Below, piece by piece: positions 52,513 to 61,975 of a stretch of DNA of 64,000 bases. Source of the stretch: Brevibacterium aurantiacum. GTDB lineage: Bacteria > Actinomycetota > Actinomycetes > Actinomycetales > Brevibacteriaceae. Numbering within the stretch: the first letter of the stretch is position 1; every line of letters starts with the position of its first letter. Where the stretch lies: positions 1-64,000 of the forward strand of contig NZ_FXZB01000005.1 of NCBI RefSeq assembly GCF_900169065.1, in the 5' to 3' direction. Made by a program: the position numbers and the translations under genes. Below the pieces are notes generated by a model, which saw nothing but the letters and a program-made list of their open reading frames with translations, was not told where the DNA came from and did not search any database.

Positions 52513-53778
52513 ATGAGCGCTGCGACGCCCAAGACAACTGCCGAGGCCACCTCGGCGCCCGCCTACAAACGCAAGGCGCTCTTCGCCGCGGCTGTCGGAT
52601 ACGGGCTCGACGGCTTCGATCTGCTCATCCTCAGCTTCGCCCTCGGCGGGATCATCGCCACCTTCGGACTCAGCGACGTCGAGGCAGGGTCACTGTCGAC
52701 GATCACCCTCTTCGGAGCGGTCCTCGGCGGCATCATCTTCGGATCACTGGCCGACCGCTACGGTCGCGTCCGGGTTCTGACCTGGACCGTTCTCATCTTC
52801 GCCGTGTTCACCGGACTGAGCTCAATCGCGCAGGGATACTGGGACATGGCCGCCTACCGGTTCATCGCCGGCATCGGAATCGGCGGCGAGTTCGGCATCG
52901 GCATGGCATTGGCCGCCGAGGCGGTGCCGGCCAACCAGCGTGCCCGAGCCACCTCATGGGTGGGCGTGGGATTCCAGATCGGCGTCTTCGCCGCCGCGAT
53001 CGTCTCCGCTCCGGTGATCGCCCTGTGGGGTTGGCGGGCGCTGTTCGTCATCGGTCTCTTCCCCGCCATCTTCGCCTTCGTCATTCGCCGAGGTGTCGAA
53101 GAGCCCGACAAATTCGTGCAGTCCCAGCGGGGCCAGACAGCGGGGGAGTCGGGAGACTCAGCGGAGCTGCCGACATTCGGCGCGAAGATCCGTGCGCTGG
53201 TCAAGGACAGGGCGACCGTGAAGATCACCTTCGCGTTGATCGTCCTCTCGACGGTGCAGAACTTCGGGTACTTCGGCATCATCGCCTGGCTGCCCAACTA
53301 TCTGTCGGAGAAGATGGACCTCGGCGTGACGAAGGGATCACTGTGGACGGCGGTGACGGTGATCGGAATGCTCGCCGGCATCCTCATCTTCGGTCAGGTC
53401 GCCGACCGACTGGGCAGGCGTCCTGCCTTCTGGATCTTCCAGGCCGGGGCGATCGTGTCGATCCTCGTCTACAGCCAGATGACCGACCCGAGTGCACTGC
53501 TCATCGGCGGCTTCTTCATGGGTGCCTTCGCCAACGGCATGCTCGGCGGTCATGGTGCCCTGCTGGCAGAGATGTACCCCACTCAGGTGAGAGCCACGGC
53601 CCAGAACGTCGTGTTCAACATCGGACGCGCTCTCGGCGGACTCGCGCCAGTGGTCATCGCGCTGCTGGCGGACTCCTTCGGCTTCGCCTTCGCTTTCGCG
53701 CTGCTGCCGACCATCTACATCATCCAGTTCCTCGCCATGTTCCTGCTCCCGGAGAAGCGCGGCGTCGAACTGGAATAG
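52513..53778 (+). CDS. MFS transporter, aromatic-acid symporter type
   Basis: 421 aa, 12 helices. The signature AAVGYGLDGFDLLILSFALG in TM1 with its Asp, IIFGSLADRYGRVRVL (motif A) and FIAGIGIGGEFGIGMALAAE (TM4) are characteristic of the aromatic acid:H+ symporter and sialate/MHS neighbourhood of the MFS. ATG 52513. Substrate probably an organic acid. One copy of the repeated 10-mer falls at codon 12 of this gene. Confidence 0.87.
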   Translation: MSAATPKTTAEATSAPAYKRKALFAAAVGYGLDGFDLLILSFALGGIIATFGLSDVEAGSLSTITLFGAVLGGIIFGSLADRYGRVRVLTWTVLIFAVFTGLSSIAQGYWDMAAYRFIAGIGIGGEFGIGMALAAEAVPANQRARATSWVGVGFQIGVFAAAIVSAPVIALWGWRALFVIGLFPAIFAFVIRRGVEEPDKFVQSQRGQTAGESGDSAELPTFGAKIRALVKDRATVKITFALIVLSTVQNFGYFGIIAWLPNYLSEKMDLGVTKGSLWTAVTVIGMLAGILIFGQVADRLGRRPAFWIFQAGAIVSILVYSQMTDPSALLIGGFFMGAFANGMLGGHGALLAEMYPTQVRATAQNVVFNIGRALGGLAPVVIALLADSFGFAFAFALLPTIYIIQFLAMFLLPEKRGVELE

Positions 53779-53866
53779 GGCGACAGCCCCGGCAATCAGC
53801 GGTCCGTGACATTTTGTGACGGCCGGGGGAGTGGGCGGGCACGTGCCCAGACCATACTGAGCGATT

Positions 53867-55420
53867 GTGAATAGTCCAGAACCTGCCGGCACCTCGGCGC
53901 ACGCACCCCAGACCACCAGCACCGGAGGATCGTCTTCGCGGATCATCCGCAGCGCCTCCGACATCCATTCGGTCCTCGCCGAATTCGGATCCCAGGGCAC
54001 GAAGACCAAGGCAGTCATCATCCTCGCCCTCGGCGGGATCTTCATGGACGCCTATGACTTCTCCTCCTTGGCCTTCGGCATCACTGCGATCAAGGAGCAG
54101 TTCGGGCTCTCCGGTTTCATGACCGGGCTCGTCAACGCCTCGATTATGGTCGGAGCAGTCATCGGTGCTCTCTTCGGCGGATACCTCGTCGACCGCTTCG
54201 GGCGCTACAAACTGTTCATGGCCGACATGGTCTTCTTCGTCGTCGCCGCCATCGGCTGTGCCGTGGCTCCCAACGAATGGGTCCTCATCTTCTTCCGGTT
54301 CATCATGGGCATCGGTGTGGGCCTCGACCTGCCGGTGGCGATGGCCTTCCTCGCCGAGTTCTCCAAACTCAAGGGCAAGGGAAACCGCTCTCAGCGCGTC
54401 AACGCCTGGTCACCTGCCTGGTACATCGCAACGGGCATCGGGTATCTGGTCGTCCTCATCATCTTCGTCACCCTGCCCTATGACCAGCACGCCATCCTGT
54501 GGCGAATCGTCGTCGGCTTCGGTGCAGTTCCCGCCCTCATCGTGCTCCTCGTCCGCCGCCGCTACCTCGCCGAATCACCGGAGTGGCTGGCCAACCAGGG
54601 CGACCTGCGCGCGGCCGTGGACGTCATGCGCTCACACCACAACCTCGATGTCAGGCTCGCAGACGACGCGAAACGCAGCCCATCGGAATCGACGGATACG
54701 GTGGAATCGGCTGATACGATCGCGAACGAAACATCCACTCCGCAAGCACCCACGAGCCAAGCATCTCAGCCTCAAGCGCCCAAGCGCGGAGGCAAGTGGA
54801 GCGGGTTCGCAGAACTCTTCGCCCCGCAGTACCGCGTGCGCACGATCGTCGCCCTCTGCGTGTCCGTGTTCTCCACCTTCGGCTACAACGCCGTCGCCTA
54901 CGGCACCCCGCTGATCATCACGACGCTGTTCCACCAGACTCCGCTGGTCACGATCATCGCCTCACTCGTCATCAACCTCGGGTTCGGGGCCATCGGCGGA
55001 CTCTTGGGCATGACGATCGTCAACCGGTTCGGCACCCGCCGCATCACGCTCGTGGGCTTCGCGATCCAGGCCGTCGCACTGGCCCTGCTGGCCATCGTCG
55101 GCATCCCGACCGGTGCCCTCGTCTTGGTATCGGTGGCAATGCTCGCGGCCTTCGTCTTCGCGCAGGCAGGTGGGCCCGGAGCCAACCTGATGAACTACGC
55201 CACCCTGTCCTACCCGACGAGGCTGCGTGGAATCGGCATCGGATTCAACCAGTCCGTGCTGCGTGCGTTCTCGATCGTCTCCCTCATCATGTTCCCGATC
55301 CTGGCCGGTTCGATGGGCACCGGAGTCTTCTGGATTGTTGCCTGCGCACCGCTGGCCGGAGCCATCGCCGTGGGCATCGTCAAGTGGGATCCGACGGCCA
55401 AGGACGTAGAAGAAGAATAA
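53867..55420 (+). CDS. MFS sugar/organic-acid transporter
   Basis: 517 aa from GTG 53867. The N-terminal 40 residues are Ser/Thr-rich; the MFS core begins ILALGGIFMDAYDFSSLAFG, with GALFGGYLVDRFGRYKLFMA as motif A and PEWLANQGD after TM6. A central hydrophilic loop of about 55 residues (SPSESTDTVESADTIANE and on) is longer than usual. It belongs with the metabolite:H+ symporters; the substrate is not predictable. A short hairpin (55472-55486) follows. Confidence 0.86.
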   Translation: MNSPEPAGTSAHAPQTTSTGGSSSRIIRSASDIHSVLAEFGSQGTKTKAVIILALGGIFMDAYDFSSLAFGITAIKEQFGLSGFMTGLVNASIMVGAVIGALFGGYLVDRFGRYKLFMADMVFFVVAAIGCAVAPNEWVLIFFRFIMGIGVGLDLPVAMAFLAEFSKLKGKGNRSQRVNAWSPAWYIATGIGYLVVLIIFVTLPYDQHAILWRIVVGFGAVPALIVLLVRRRYLAESPEWLANQGDLRAAVDVMRSHHNLDVRLADDAKRSPSESTDTVESADTIANETSTPQAPTSQASQPQAPKRGGKWSGFAELFAPQYRVRTIVALCVSVFSTFGYNAVAYGTPLIITTLFHQTPLVTIIASLVINLGFGAIGGLLGMTIVNRFGTRRITLVGFAIQAVALALLAIVGIPTGALVLVSVAMLAAFVFAQAGGPGANLMNYATLSYPTRLRGIGIGFNQSVLRAFSIVSLIMFPILAGSMGTGVFWIVACAPLAGAIAVGIVKWDPTAKDVEEE

Positions 55421-55421
55421 A

Positions 55422-55431
55422 TGGTATGCCA
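55422..55431. promoter_or_regulatory. GntR-type operator-like site 1
   Basis: TGGTATGCCA, a near-perfect palindrome of the TGGTATACCA kind used by many FCD-type GntR regulators, just after the MFS gene and upstream of the NCS1 gene. Confidence 0.4.
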
Positions 55432-55471
55432 AAAATCTGATGGCTGAACTGTCGGGTTCAAGCCCGTGACC

Positions 55472-55486
55472 AGCGGCTGAGCCGCT
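55472..55486. terminator. short hairpin after the MFS gene
   Basis: AGCGGC-TGA-GCCGCT, a perfect 6-bp stem; no T-tract, so terminator function is weakly supported. Confidence 0.4.
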
Positions 55487-55598
55487 CGCACGATCCCTGT
55501 AGTTGAGCGTATCGACGGCTCTGTTGCAAATGTGTCATTGCGCACAGTCTGTGACTGGGGTTACGCTGAGTTCGAAAGAACCCGCCGTCGCAGCGCAG

Positions 55599-55620
55599 TG
55601 GTATTCAATTTGGTATCCCA
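55599..55620. promoter_or_regulatory. GntR-type operator-like site 2
   Basis: TGGTATTCAATTTGGTATCCCA contains two TGGTAT half-sites 12 bases apart, about 32 bases before the NCS1 ATG. It is a likely target of the GntR protein encoded at 57928. Confidence 0.45.
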
Positions 55621-55651
55621 GCTCTGTGCCCTGCAGATTTGAGTGACACCC

Positions 55652-57169
55652 ATGTCAAAGACCGAGGCCACGCAGGACTCCGCACCGAAGTGGATGGGGC
55701 CGAGCCCCGAACAGCTGGCGGCGCATCGCATCAGTCCCCGGTTCTACAACTCGGATCTGGCGCCCAGTCGCAAAGAAGGGCGCAGTTGGACGGCCTACAG
55801 TGTCTTCACTCTCTGGGCCAACGACGTTCACTCGCTGGGCAACTACGGGTTCGCTCTCGGACTCTTCGCCCTGGGCCTGGGGGCCTGGCAGATCCTCGTG
55901 GCGCTGCTCGTCGGTGCCGCACTGCTCTTCTTCCTGCTCACGCTCTCCGGCTTCATGGGTCACAAGACGGGCGTGCCCTACCCGGTGATGAGCCGCATCG
56001 CCTTCGGCGTCCACGGCGCGCAACTGGCGGCATCTGTGCGCGGAATCGTCGCCATCGCCTGGTTCGGCATCCAGACCTACCTGGCCTCGAGCGTCCTCAA
56101 CGTCCTGCTCATCACCCTCATTCCCGGTCTCCAGGCGTGGGCCGACACCGAGTTCCTCGGACTCTCCGGGCTGGGCTGGTTCTCGTTCACGCTGCTCTGG
56201 ATCGTCCAGGTCATCATCGTCAGCTACGGCATGGAGATGATCCGAAAATACGAGGCGATCGCCGGACCGATCATCCTCGTCACCTTCGTCTTACTGGCCA
56301 TCTGGATGCTCTCCCGCGTCGACTTCTCCATCTCCTGGGCCAGAGAGGACGCCCTGTCCGGGTGGCCGATGTGGATGCACATCCTCGGCGGTGGGTCCCT
56401 GTGGGTCGCGATCTACGGCACCTTCGTCCTCAACTTCTCCGACTTCACCCGCGCTGCGAAGAAGAAGGGATCGATCGTCGTCGGCAACTTCTGGGGCATC
56501 CCGATCAACATGCTCGTCTTCGGCCTCGTCGTGATCTCCCTGGCCGCAGCTCAGTACAAGATCGACGGCACGGTCATCACCTCACCGGCCGACATCGTGC
56601 AGACCATCGGCAACCCGATTCTGCTGGCGCTGGCCTCCCTGGCGCTGCTCATCCTCACCGTCGCGGTCAACCTCATGGCGAACTTCGTCGCTCCGACCTA
56701 CGCGTTGACGAACATGTTCCCGCGTCATCTCAACTTCCGCAGTGCGGCCATCATCAGCGCGGTCATCGGGTTCGTCATCCTGCCCTGGAACCTCTACGAC
56801 TCACCCGTCGTCATCGTCTATTTCCTGGGCGGACTCGGCGCTCTGTTGGGACCCCTATTCGGCGTCATCATGGTCGACTACTGGGTGATCAGGAAGACGA
56901 AGGTCAACGTTCCCCAGCTCTACACCGAGGCGGGAGACGGCGAGTACTTCTACCACCGCGGAGTCAACTGGCGAGCCATCGGCGCCTTCATCCCCGCCTC
57001 CGTCATCTCCCTCGTCTTCGCTCTGGTCCCGGCATTTGCCGGACTCTCGGAATTCTCCTGGTTCAGCGGAGCAGGCATCGCGGCCATCATCTACTTCATC
57101 ATCGCCCGCCGGAACTTCACCTTCCGCGAGGTCGACGGCGAAGAGATCGCCGTCCCCACCACACACTGA
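55652..57169 (+). CDS. NCS1-family nucleobase/hydantoin permease
   Basis: 505 aa, 12 helices; ATG 55652 (MSKTEATQDS) with a possible GTG at 55643. The NCS1 pattern is clear: GPSPEQLAAHRISPRFYNSD, TLWANDVHSLGNYGFALGLF in TM1, GVPYPVMSRIAFGVHGAQLA, and FGVIMVDYWVIRKTKVNVPQ. The family imports cytosine, allantoin, uracil, hydantoins or related rings with Na+ or H+. The racemase gene follows 14 bases later, as in hydantoin-utilisation operons where the NCS1 carrier Mhp1 sits beside a racemase. Confidence 0.9.
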   Translation: MSKTEATQDSAPKWMGPSPEQLAAHRISPRFYNSDLAPSRKEGRSWTAYSVFTLWANDVHSLGNYGFALGLFALGLGAWQILVALLVGAALLFFLLTLSGFMGHKTGVPYPVMSRIAFGVHGAQLAASVRGIVAIAWFGIQTYLASSVLNVLLITLIPGLQAWADTEFLGLSGLGWFSFTLLWIVQVIIVSYGMEMIRKYEAIAGPIILVTFVLLAIWMLSRVDFSISWAREDALSGWPMWMHILGGGSLWVAIYGTFVLNFSDFTRAAKKKGSIVVGNFWGIPINMLVFGLVVISLAAAQYKIDGTVITSPADIVQTIGNPILLALASLALLILTVAVNLMANFVAPTYALTNMFPRHLNFRSAAIISAVIGFVILPWNLYDSPVVIVYFLGGLGALLGPLFGVIMVDYWVIRKTKVNVPQLYTEAGDGEYFYHRGVNWRAIGAFIPASVISLVFALVPAFAGLSEFSWFSGAGIAAIIYFIIARRNFTFREVDGEEIAVPTTH

Positions 57170-57183
57170 TTGAGAGCCCTGCC

Positions 57184-57909
57184 ATGAGAATTCTCATCGT
57201 CAACGTGAACACGACTGAGTCGATGACTGAGGGCATCGCCCGCGCGGCACGAGAAGCTGCCTCGGCGGGCACCGAGATCATTGCACTGACCCCCACCTTC
57301 GGAGCCGAATCCTGCGAAGGCAATGTCGAGAGCTATCTCGCGGCGCTGGGTGTCATGGACGCGGTGATGAAATATCCGGGGGAGTTCGACGCCGTCGTCC
57401 AGGCCGGGTACGGAGAACATGGGCGCGAAGGACTCCAGGAACTCCTCGACGTGCCCGTCATCGACATCACCGAGGCGGGAGCAGCGCTGGCGATGTTCCT
57501 CGGCCACAGGTACGCGGTCGTCACGACGCTCGATCGCACCGTTCCCCTGATCGAGGACCGGCTCCTCTTAGCGGGACTCAACACGCACTGCACCTCGGTT
57601 CGTGCCTCCGGGATGGCCGTGCTCGAGTTGGAGAATCAGCCTGAGCGCGCCGTAGAGGCGATCGCTGATCAAGCCGCCGAGGCGGTCGAACGTGACCGTG
57701 CAGAGGCCATCGTCCTCGGGTGCGGGGGAATGGCCGATCTTAAGCAGGTCATCGTCGAACGCTGCGATGTCCCCGTCGTCGACGGGGTCACCGCCGCAGT
57801 GAAGCTGGCCGAATCGTTGGTCGGCCTGGGACTGAAGACCTCGAAGGTGAGGACCTACGCGCCGGCTCGTCCGAAGCAGTTGAGCGGTTGGCCCTTCAGC
57901 GCAGCGTGA
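57184..57909 (+). CDS. hydantoin/allantoin racemase-like (Asp/Glu racemase superfamily)
   Basis: 241 aa from ATG 57184. Start MRILIVNVNTTESMT and the later AEAIVLGCGGMADLKQVI (second catalytic Cys) place it with hydantoin racemases. The first catalytic Cys, normally in ACFGDPG, is replaced: the segment reads QAGYGEHGREGLQELLDVPV. A one-base mechanism, a binding role or a lyase/isomerase activity is therefore possible. It is coupled to the NCS1 permease and followed by a convergent GntR gene. Confidence 0.83.
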   Translation: MRILIVNVNTTESMTEGIARAAREAASAGTEIIALTPTFGAESCEGNVESYLAALGVMDAVMKYPGEFDAVVQAGYGEHGREGLQELLDVPVIDITEAGAALAMFLGHRYAVVTTLDRTVPLIEDRLLLAGLNTHCTSVRASGMAVLELENQPERAVEAIADQAAEAVERDRAEAIVLGCGGMADLKQVIVERCDVPVVDGVTAAVKLAESLVGLGLKTSKVRTYAPARPKQLSGWPFSAA

Positions 57910-57927
57910 CCTCAGCAGTGTGTGAAC

Positions 57928-58662
57928 TCAGTCCTCGTGTGACTCGGTTCCTTCGGCTGACTCAGTTTCCTCGCGTGACTCAGTTCCCTCATCGACAGCC
58001 TTGGCGAGGCGTTCCTTGTGCTTGTCGTGCTGCTCCTGGCTCGTCCCGAGGTGCCGGGCGGCCAGATCCCTGACCTTTGTCTGATCGCGATGGGCGATGG
58101 CGTCGTAGAGCTGAGCATGCTCGGTGGCGACGAAGTCGAGGTCATCGTGCTGGCTCAGCTGCCAGCGCATACGGGAGTCGAGGAGCTCACCGATCTCGGC
58201 CAGGAGCCGGTTGCCGGAGAGCTCGGTGACGATGGCATGGAAGTCCGCGGCCGAACGGTGGGCGCCGACCACATCGCCGGCCTTCGACAGTTCCTTGCCC
58301 TTGGCCATGGTGGCCTCGAGCTTGGCCAAACCCTCCCGATTGTGTCGCTGTGCGGCGAGTTCGAAGGACAGGATGTCGAAGACTGTCCGCACTTCGTTGA
58401 GGTCGGCGATGTCACTGGGGGAGAACTCGCGCACCGTCGACCAGGTGTTGGGTCGATTCGCCACCAGTCCCTCGGCAGCGAGCTGCTTGAGAGCCTCGCG
58501 GATCGGCACACGACTGACCCCGAGCTCGGTGGCCAGGTTCCGCTCCACCAGCTTGCTGCCGGGCAGACGGATTCCGTCGATGATCTCGTTGCGCAGCACT
58601 TCGGTGACCCGCACTGTCTCAGAGCGCGGGCAATCGCTGCGAGGACTGTCATTGTTCTTCAC
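57928..58662 (-). CDS. GntR/FCD-family regulator
   Basis: 244 aa. The winged HTH is RVTEVLRNEIIDGIRLPGSK, then LVERNLATELGVSRVPIREA; the FCD effector domain carries the metal-binding DFHAIVTELSGN and later His residues (AARHLGTSQEQH). The C-terminus ends in short repeats (EGTESREETESAEGTESHED) mirrored in repeated DNA at 57930-57990. It is convergent with the permease-racemase pair and likely senses their substrate, acting at the TGGTAT sites near 55422 and 55599. Confidence 0.9.
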   Translation of the reverse strand: MKNNDSPRSDCPRSETVRVTEVLRNEIIDGIRLPGSKLVERNLATELGVSRVPIREALKQLAAEGLVANRPNTWSTVREFSPSDIADLNEVRTVFDILSFELAAQRHNREGLAKLEATMAKGKELSKAGDVVGAHRSAADFHAIVTELSGNRLLAEIGELLDSRMRWQLSQHDDLDFVATEHAQLYDAIAHRDQTKVRDLAARHLGTSQEQHDKHKERLAKAVDEGTESREETESAEGTESHED

Positions 58663-58695
58663 CAGGTCATTCTCCCACCAGTGTTCTGCGCAGCG

Positions 58696-60378
58696 TCAGC
58701 GCTTCATGGCTCGGCCGAGGGCATCGAGGCCGACCGATCCCAGGTTCAGCGCCTTGGTATGGAAGGCCTTGAGATCGAAGTCGGCTCCGGCTCCGGCCTC
58801 GGCCTCGGCCTTGGCCTCGTCACGGAACTGCTCCCACAGGCGCTGCCCGATCTTGTAGCTCGGGGCCTGTCCCGGCCAGCCGAGGTAGCGGTCGAGTTCG
58901 AAGGCGAGGAAAGAGCGGTCCATGGCGACATTGTCGGTGAGGAACTGCCAGGCCTTCTCCCGGTTCCAGGTCCCACCGCCGAGGCTCTCGGGGGCATCGA
59001 GTCCCAAGTGGAAGCCGATGTCGAGGACCACGCGGGCCGCGCGCAGACGCTGCGAGTCGAGCATGCCCAGGTAGTCTCCGGGATCGTCGAGGAAGCCGAG
59101 GTCGGCCATGAGCTTCTCCGCGTAGAGGGCCCAGCCTTCACCATGTCCGGAGACCCAGCACATGAGTCGGCGCCAGCGGTTGAGGGTGTCAGAGACATAG
59201 GTGGCCTGGCCGACCTGCAGATGGTGGCCGGGCACACCCTCGTGATAGACGGTGGTCTTCTCCTGCCAGGTGGCGAACTCGGTGACGCCTTCGGGCACCG
59301 ACCACCACATGCGGCCCGGCCGGGAGAAGTCGTCGGTGGGGCCGGTGTAGTAGATGCCTCCGGTGGCCGAGGGCGCGATCATGCATTCGATCGTGCGCAC
59401 CGGCTCGGGAATGTCGAAGTGGGATTTGCCGAGTTCGGTGATCGCTTCATCGGCGATCTTCTGCATCCACTCCCGCAGCCCGTCCGCTCCGTGCAGGGTC
59501 CGATCGGGATCGTTGTTGAGCGTCTCCATGACCTCGAACAGATCGGCTACGGGTTGGATCTTCTCCGCGACTTCGCGCTGCTCGGCGTCGATGCGGGCCA
59601 GTTCCTCGAGTCCCCATGCGTAGGTCTCATCGAAGTCGACTTCGGCGCCGAGGAAGTCACGCGAATACAGGGCGTAGGCCTCACGACCGCAGGCCTCATT
59701 CTCCGGCGCATCCGGGAGAAGTTCGGCAGCCAGAAAATCGGCGAGGTGGGAAAAGGTCTCACGGCCCGCCTCGGCGTGGGTGCTCAGCTGTTCGCGCAGC
59801 GACGACGGGACGTCGGTGGCACCGGCGATGAGCTGGTCGAAGTTGCTGCCGGGTTCGGCCAGCGTGCGGGCCTGTTCGATGACCTTCTCGATCTGGATCC
59901 GGGCCGCGACCTGGCCGCGGCTCTTGGCCAGGGCCAAGGACTCCTGATAGCCGGCCACGGAGTTCGGGACGGCCTCCATCGTGGTGGCGATGGTCTCCCA
60001 GTCCGCGGTGGTTTCGGTGGGCATGAGGTCGAAGGCGTCGCGGATGGACTGCAGGGGAGATTCGATGACGTTGAGGCTCGAATGTTTGAGTCCGGCGTCG
60101 AAATAGTCGCGTTCAACGGTCAACCGGTCGCGCATTGCATCGATGGTCACGAGGTCGACGTCGTCGAGTTCGGCCGTCTTCTCAACCTCGGTGAGCTTGG
60201 CCAGCGTTTCGACGGTGAGATCGTTGGCGGCAGCCAGACCGGCGGGGGAGAAGTCATCGAAGCCCTTCGCGCCCTCAATGCCGAGGTAGAGGGCGAGGGA
60301 CGGGGAGAGCGCAAGTGATCTGTCGACGAATTCTTCAGCAACGGCATCAACGGCCGAAGGGGTTCTCTTCTGGGTCAT
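58696..60378 (-). CDS. DUF885-family zinc peptidase-like protein
   Basis: 560 aa. The gluzincin motif HEGVPGHHLQVGQA (about residue 385) with a downstream SGHGEGWALYAEKLMADLG supplies the zinc ligands; the rest is all-helical as in DUF885. The family is widespread and thought to be metallopeptidases, with no settled substrate. ATG 60378 was chosen; 11 more codons are open upstream. It appears monocistronic. Confidence 0.87.
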   Translation of the reverse strand: MTQKRTPSAVDAVAEEFVDRSLALSPSLALYLGIEGAKGFDDFSPAGLAAANDLTVETLAKLTEVEKTAELDDVDLVTIDAMRDRLTVERDYFDAGLKHSSLNVIESPLQSIRDAFDLMPTETTADWETIATTMEAVPNSVAGYQESLALAKSRGQVAARIQIEKVIEQARTLAEPGSNFDQLIAGATDVPSSLREQLSTHAEAGRETFSHLADFLAAELLPDAPENEACGREAYALYSRDFLGAEVDFDETYAWGLEELARIDAEQREVAEKIQPVADLFEVMETLNNDPDRTLHGADGLREWMQKIADEAITELGKSHFDIPEPVRTIECMIAPSATGGIYYTGPTDDFSRPGRMWWSVPEGVTEFATWQEKTTVYHEGVPGHHLQVGQATYVSDTLNRWRRLMCWVSGHGEGWALYAEKLMADLGFLDDPGDYLGMLDSQRLRAARVVLDIGFHLGLDAPESLGGGTWNREKAWQFLTDNVAMDRSFLAFELDRYLGWPGQAPSYKIGQRLWEQFRDEAKAEAEAGAGADFDLKAFHTKALNLGSVGLDALGRAMKR

Positions 60379-60646
60379 GATTCTCACCCTATATGACTGA
60401 GAACACAGCAATCAGGCGCTAGAGCAAGATCACCCTGAGATGGACCGCCGCCGACGGGGACCACCGGATAGCATGGATTGGTTCCCAGCCCGATCTCAGA
60501 AATCAGCCCGATCTCAACGATCAGCGATTCGCCGATCACAGCCGATCGACACTGACCGCAGGCACCGATCTCACCGGGCAGGCTGTTCCCACCGGGCAGC
60601 TTGGGGACTGAGCGCATCATTCGACAGGAAGAGAGACTGATCTTCA

Positions 60647-61843
60647 GTGGCACGGGCACAGCTATGGACCAAGGACTTCGTCGTCGGCATCGGTCTCAAC
60701 CTGTCGATGTCGATGGTGTTCTACCTCCTCATGACGTCCATGGCCGGCTACGCCGTCGCCAGATTCTCCGCAGGCGAGGCCGCTGCCGGCTTCGCGTCCT
60801 CCTCCTTCGTCGTGGGTGCCGTCGTCGCACGTGTGCTGACCGGAAAGTACCTGGACTTCATCGGCCGGAGGAAACTGCTCATCATCACGATGGCGATCTC
60901 GATCCTCGCCTCCGTGGCCTATATCTTCGCCGACACCCTGGTCTGGCTCCTCGTCATCCGCATCATCCACGGCATCGCCTTCGGAGCCGGCAACACGGCC
61001 ATCATGACCGCGATCCAAAGCGTCATCCCGTCCTCTCGCCGAGGTGAAGGCACCGGTTACTTCGGCACCGCCACCACGCTGTCGACGGCCCTGGGCCCCT
61101 ATCTGGGTGTCATCCTCCCACGTGCCTACGACTTCCCGATGCTCTTCGCAGCCTCGGCGTTCATGTCACTCGTCGCCTTCATCCTCTGCGTCATCATCAA
61201 GCTGCCCAAGCAGGAGCTCAGCGACTATCAGCGAAGCAGCAAATGGAACCTCAAACTCTCCACCCTCGTCGATCCGGCAGGGCTGCGGATCGGTTCGATC
61301 ATGCTCGTCGTCGGCACCGCCTACGCCGCGGCCCTCGTGTTCCTCGCCGGCTATGCCGAGGACAACGGGGTTGCCAGTGCTGCCTCCCTGTTCTTCGTCG
61401 CCTTCGCCGTGGCATCTCTGATCGCACGACTGTTCGTCGGTCGCCTGCAGGACACCCTCGGCGACAACTTCGTCATCTATCCCGTCTTCATCTTCAACCT
61501 CGTGGGCAACATCCTGCTGGCGATGTGGCCGACCATGACGGGGATCATCCTCGCCGGCGTCTTCGTCGGACTGGGATTCGGCTCGCTCATGCCGTGCATG
61601 CAGGCGATCGCCGTGAAATCTGTGCCGATGTCGCGAGTCGCTGTCGCCACCTCCTCGTTCTTCCTGCTCCTTGACGCCGGATCCGGCATCGGGCCGATCA
61701 TCCTCGGCGCCATCATGCCGCTGACCGGCGGCAGCGGCATGTTCATGCTCTGCGGCGGTCTCGTCATCCTGGCCATGATCCTCTACTACTTCGTCCACGG
61801 CCGCCGCCGAGGTGGTCGCCCCGGTCGCGAATACCTGCACTGA
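60647..61843 (+). CDS. MFS transporter (drug/staphyloferrin-exporter-like)
   Basis: 398 aa from GTG 60647 (ARAQLWTKDFVV). The TM1 region FVVGIGLNLSMSMVFYLLMT and motif A ARVLTGKYLDFIGRRKLLII, with IRIIHGIAFGAGNTAIMTAI, match the YfcJ/arabinose-exporter-like MFS group. It probably exports small molecules. No regulator is adjacent. The last codons contain a copy of the repeated 10-mer. Confidence 0.85.
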   Translation: MARAQLWTKDFVVGIGLNLSMSMVFYLLMTSMAGYAVARFSAGEAAAGFASSSFVVGAVVARVLTGKYLDFIGRRKLLIITMAISILASVAYIFADTLVWLLVIRIIHGIAFGAGNTAIMTAIQSVIPSSRRGEGTGYFGTATTLSTALGPYLGVILPRAYDFPMLFAASAFMSLVAFILCVIIKLPKQELSDYQRSSKWNLKLSTLVDPAGLRIGSIMLVVGTAYAAALVFLAGYAEDNGVASAASLFFVAFAVASLIARLFVGRLQDTLGDNFVIYPVFIFNLVGNILLAMWPTMTGIILAGVFVGLGFGSLMPCMQAIAVKSVPMSRVAVATSSFFLLLDAGSGIGPIILGAIMPLTGGSGMFMLCGGLVILAMILYYFVHGRRRGGRPGREYLH

Positions 61844-61975
61844 GGACGGTGTCGGCTGGGCTTGGTCATTGCCGGCCGGGCTGATGTCGCTGCCAGCTGG
61901 ACGGAGGTTTCTCAGTTCGTGCGATCGCGATAGCCTGAACCCACCGATGACACCCCTGGATCGCAAGGACTGGCC

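Noticed and set aside
55455..55470. T-arm-like sequence (GGTTCAAGCCC), possible tRNA
   Set aside because: No acceptor, D or anticodon arms can be built around it.
55639..57909. Single 756-aa frame spanning the NCS1 and racemase genes
   Set aside because: Only its last third is real (the racemase from ATG 57184); the first two thirds are a shadow of the NCS1 gene in another frame.
58018..60318. 766-aa plus-strand frame opposite the GntR and DUF885 genes
   Set aside because: Spans two convincing minus-strand genes and the gap between them; a composition artefact.
60440..60640. Repeated CCGATCTCA/CCGATCA-like words before the MFS gene
   Set aside because: Irregular spacing and degenerate copies; no consistent unit could be defined.
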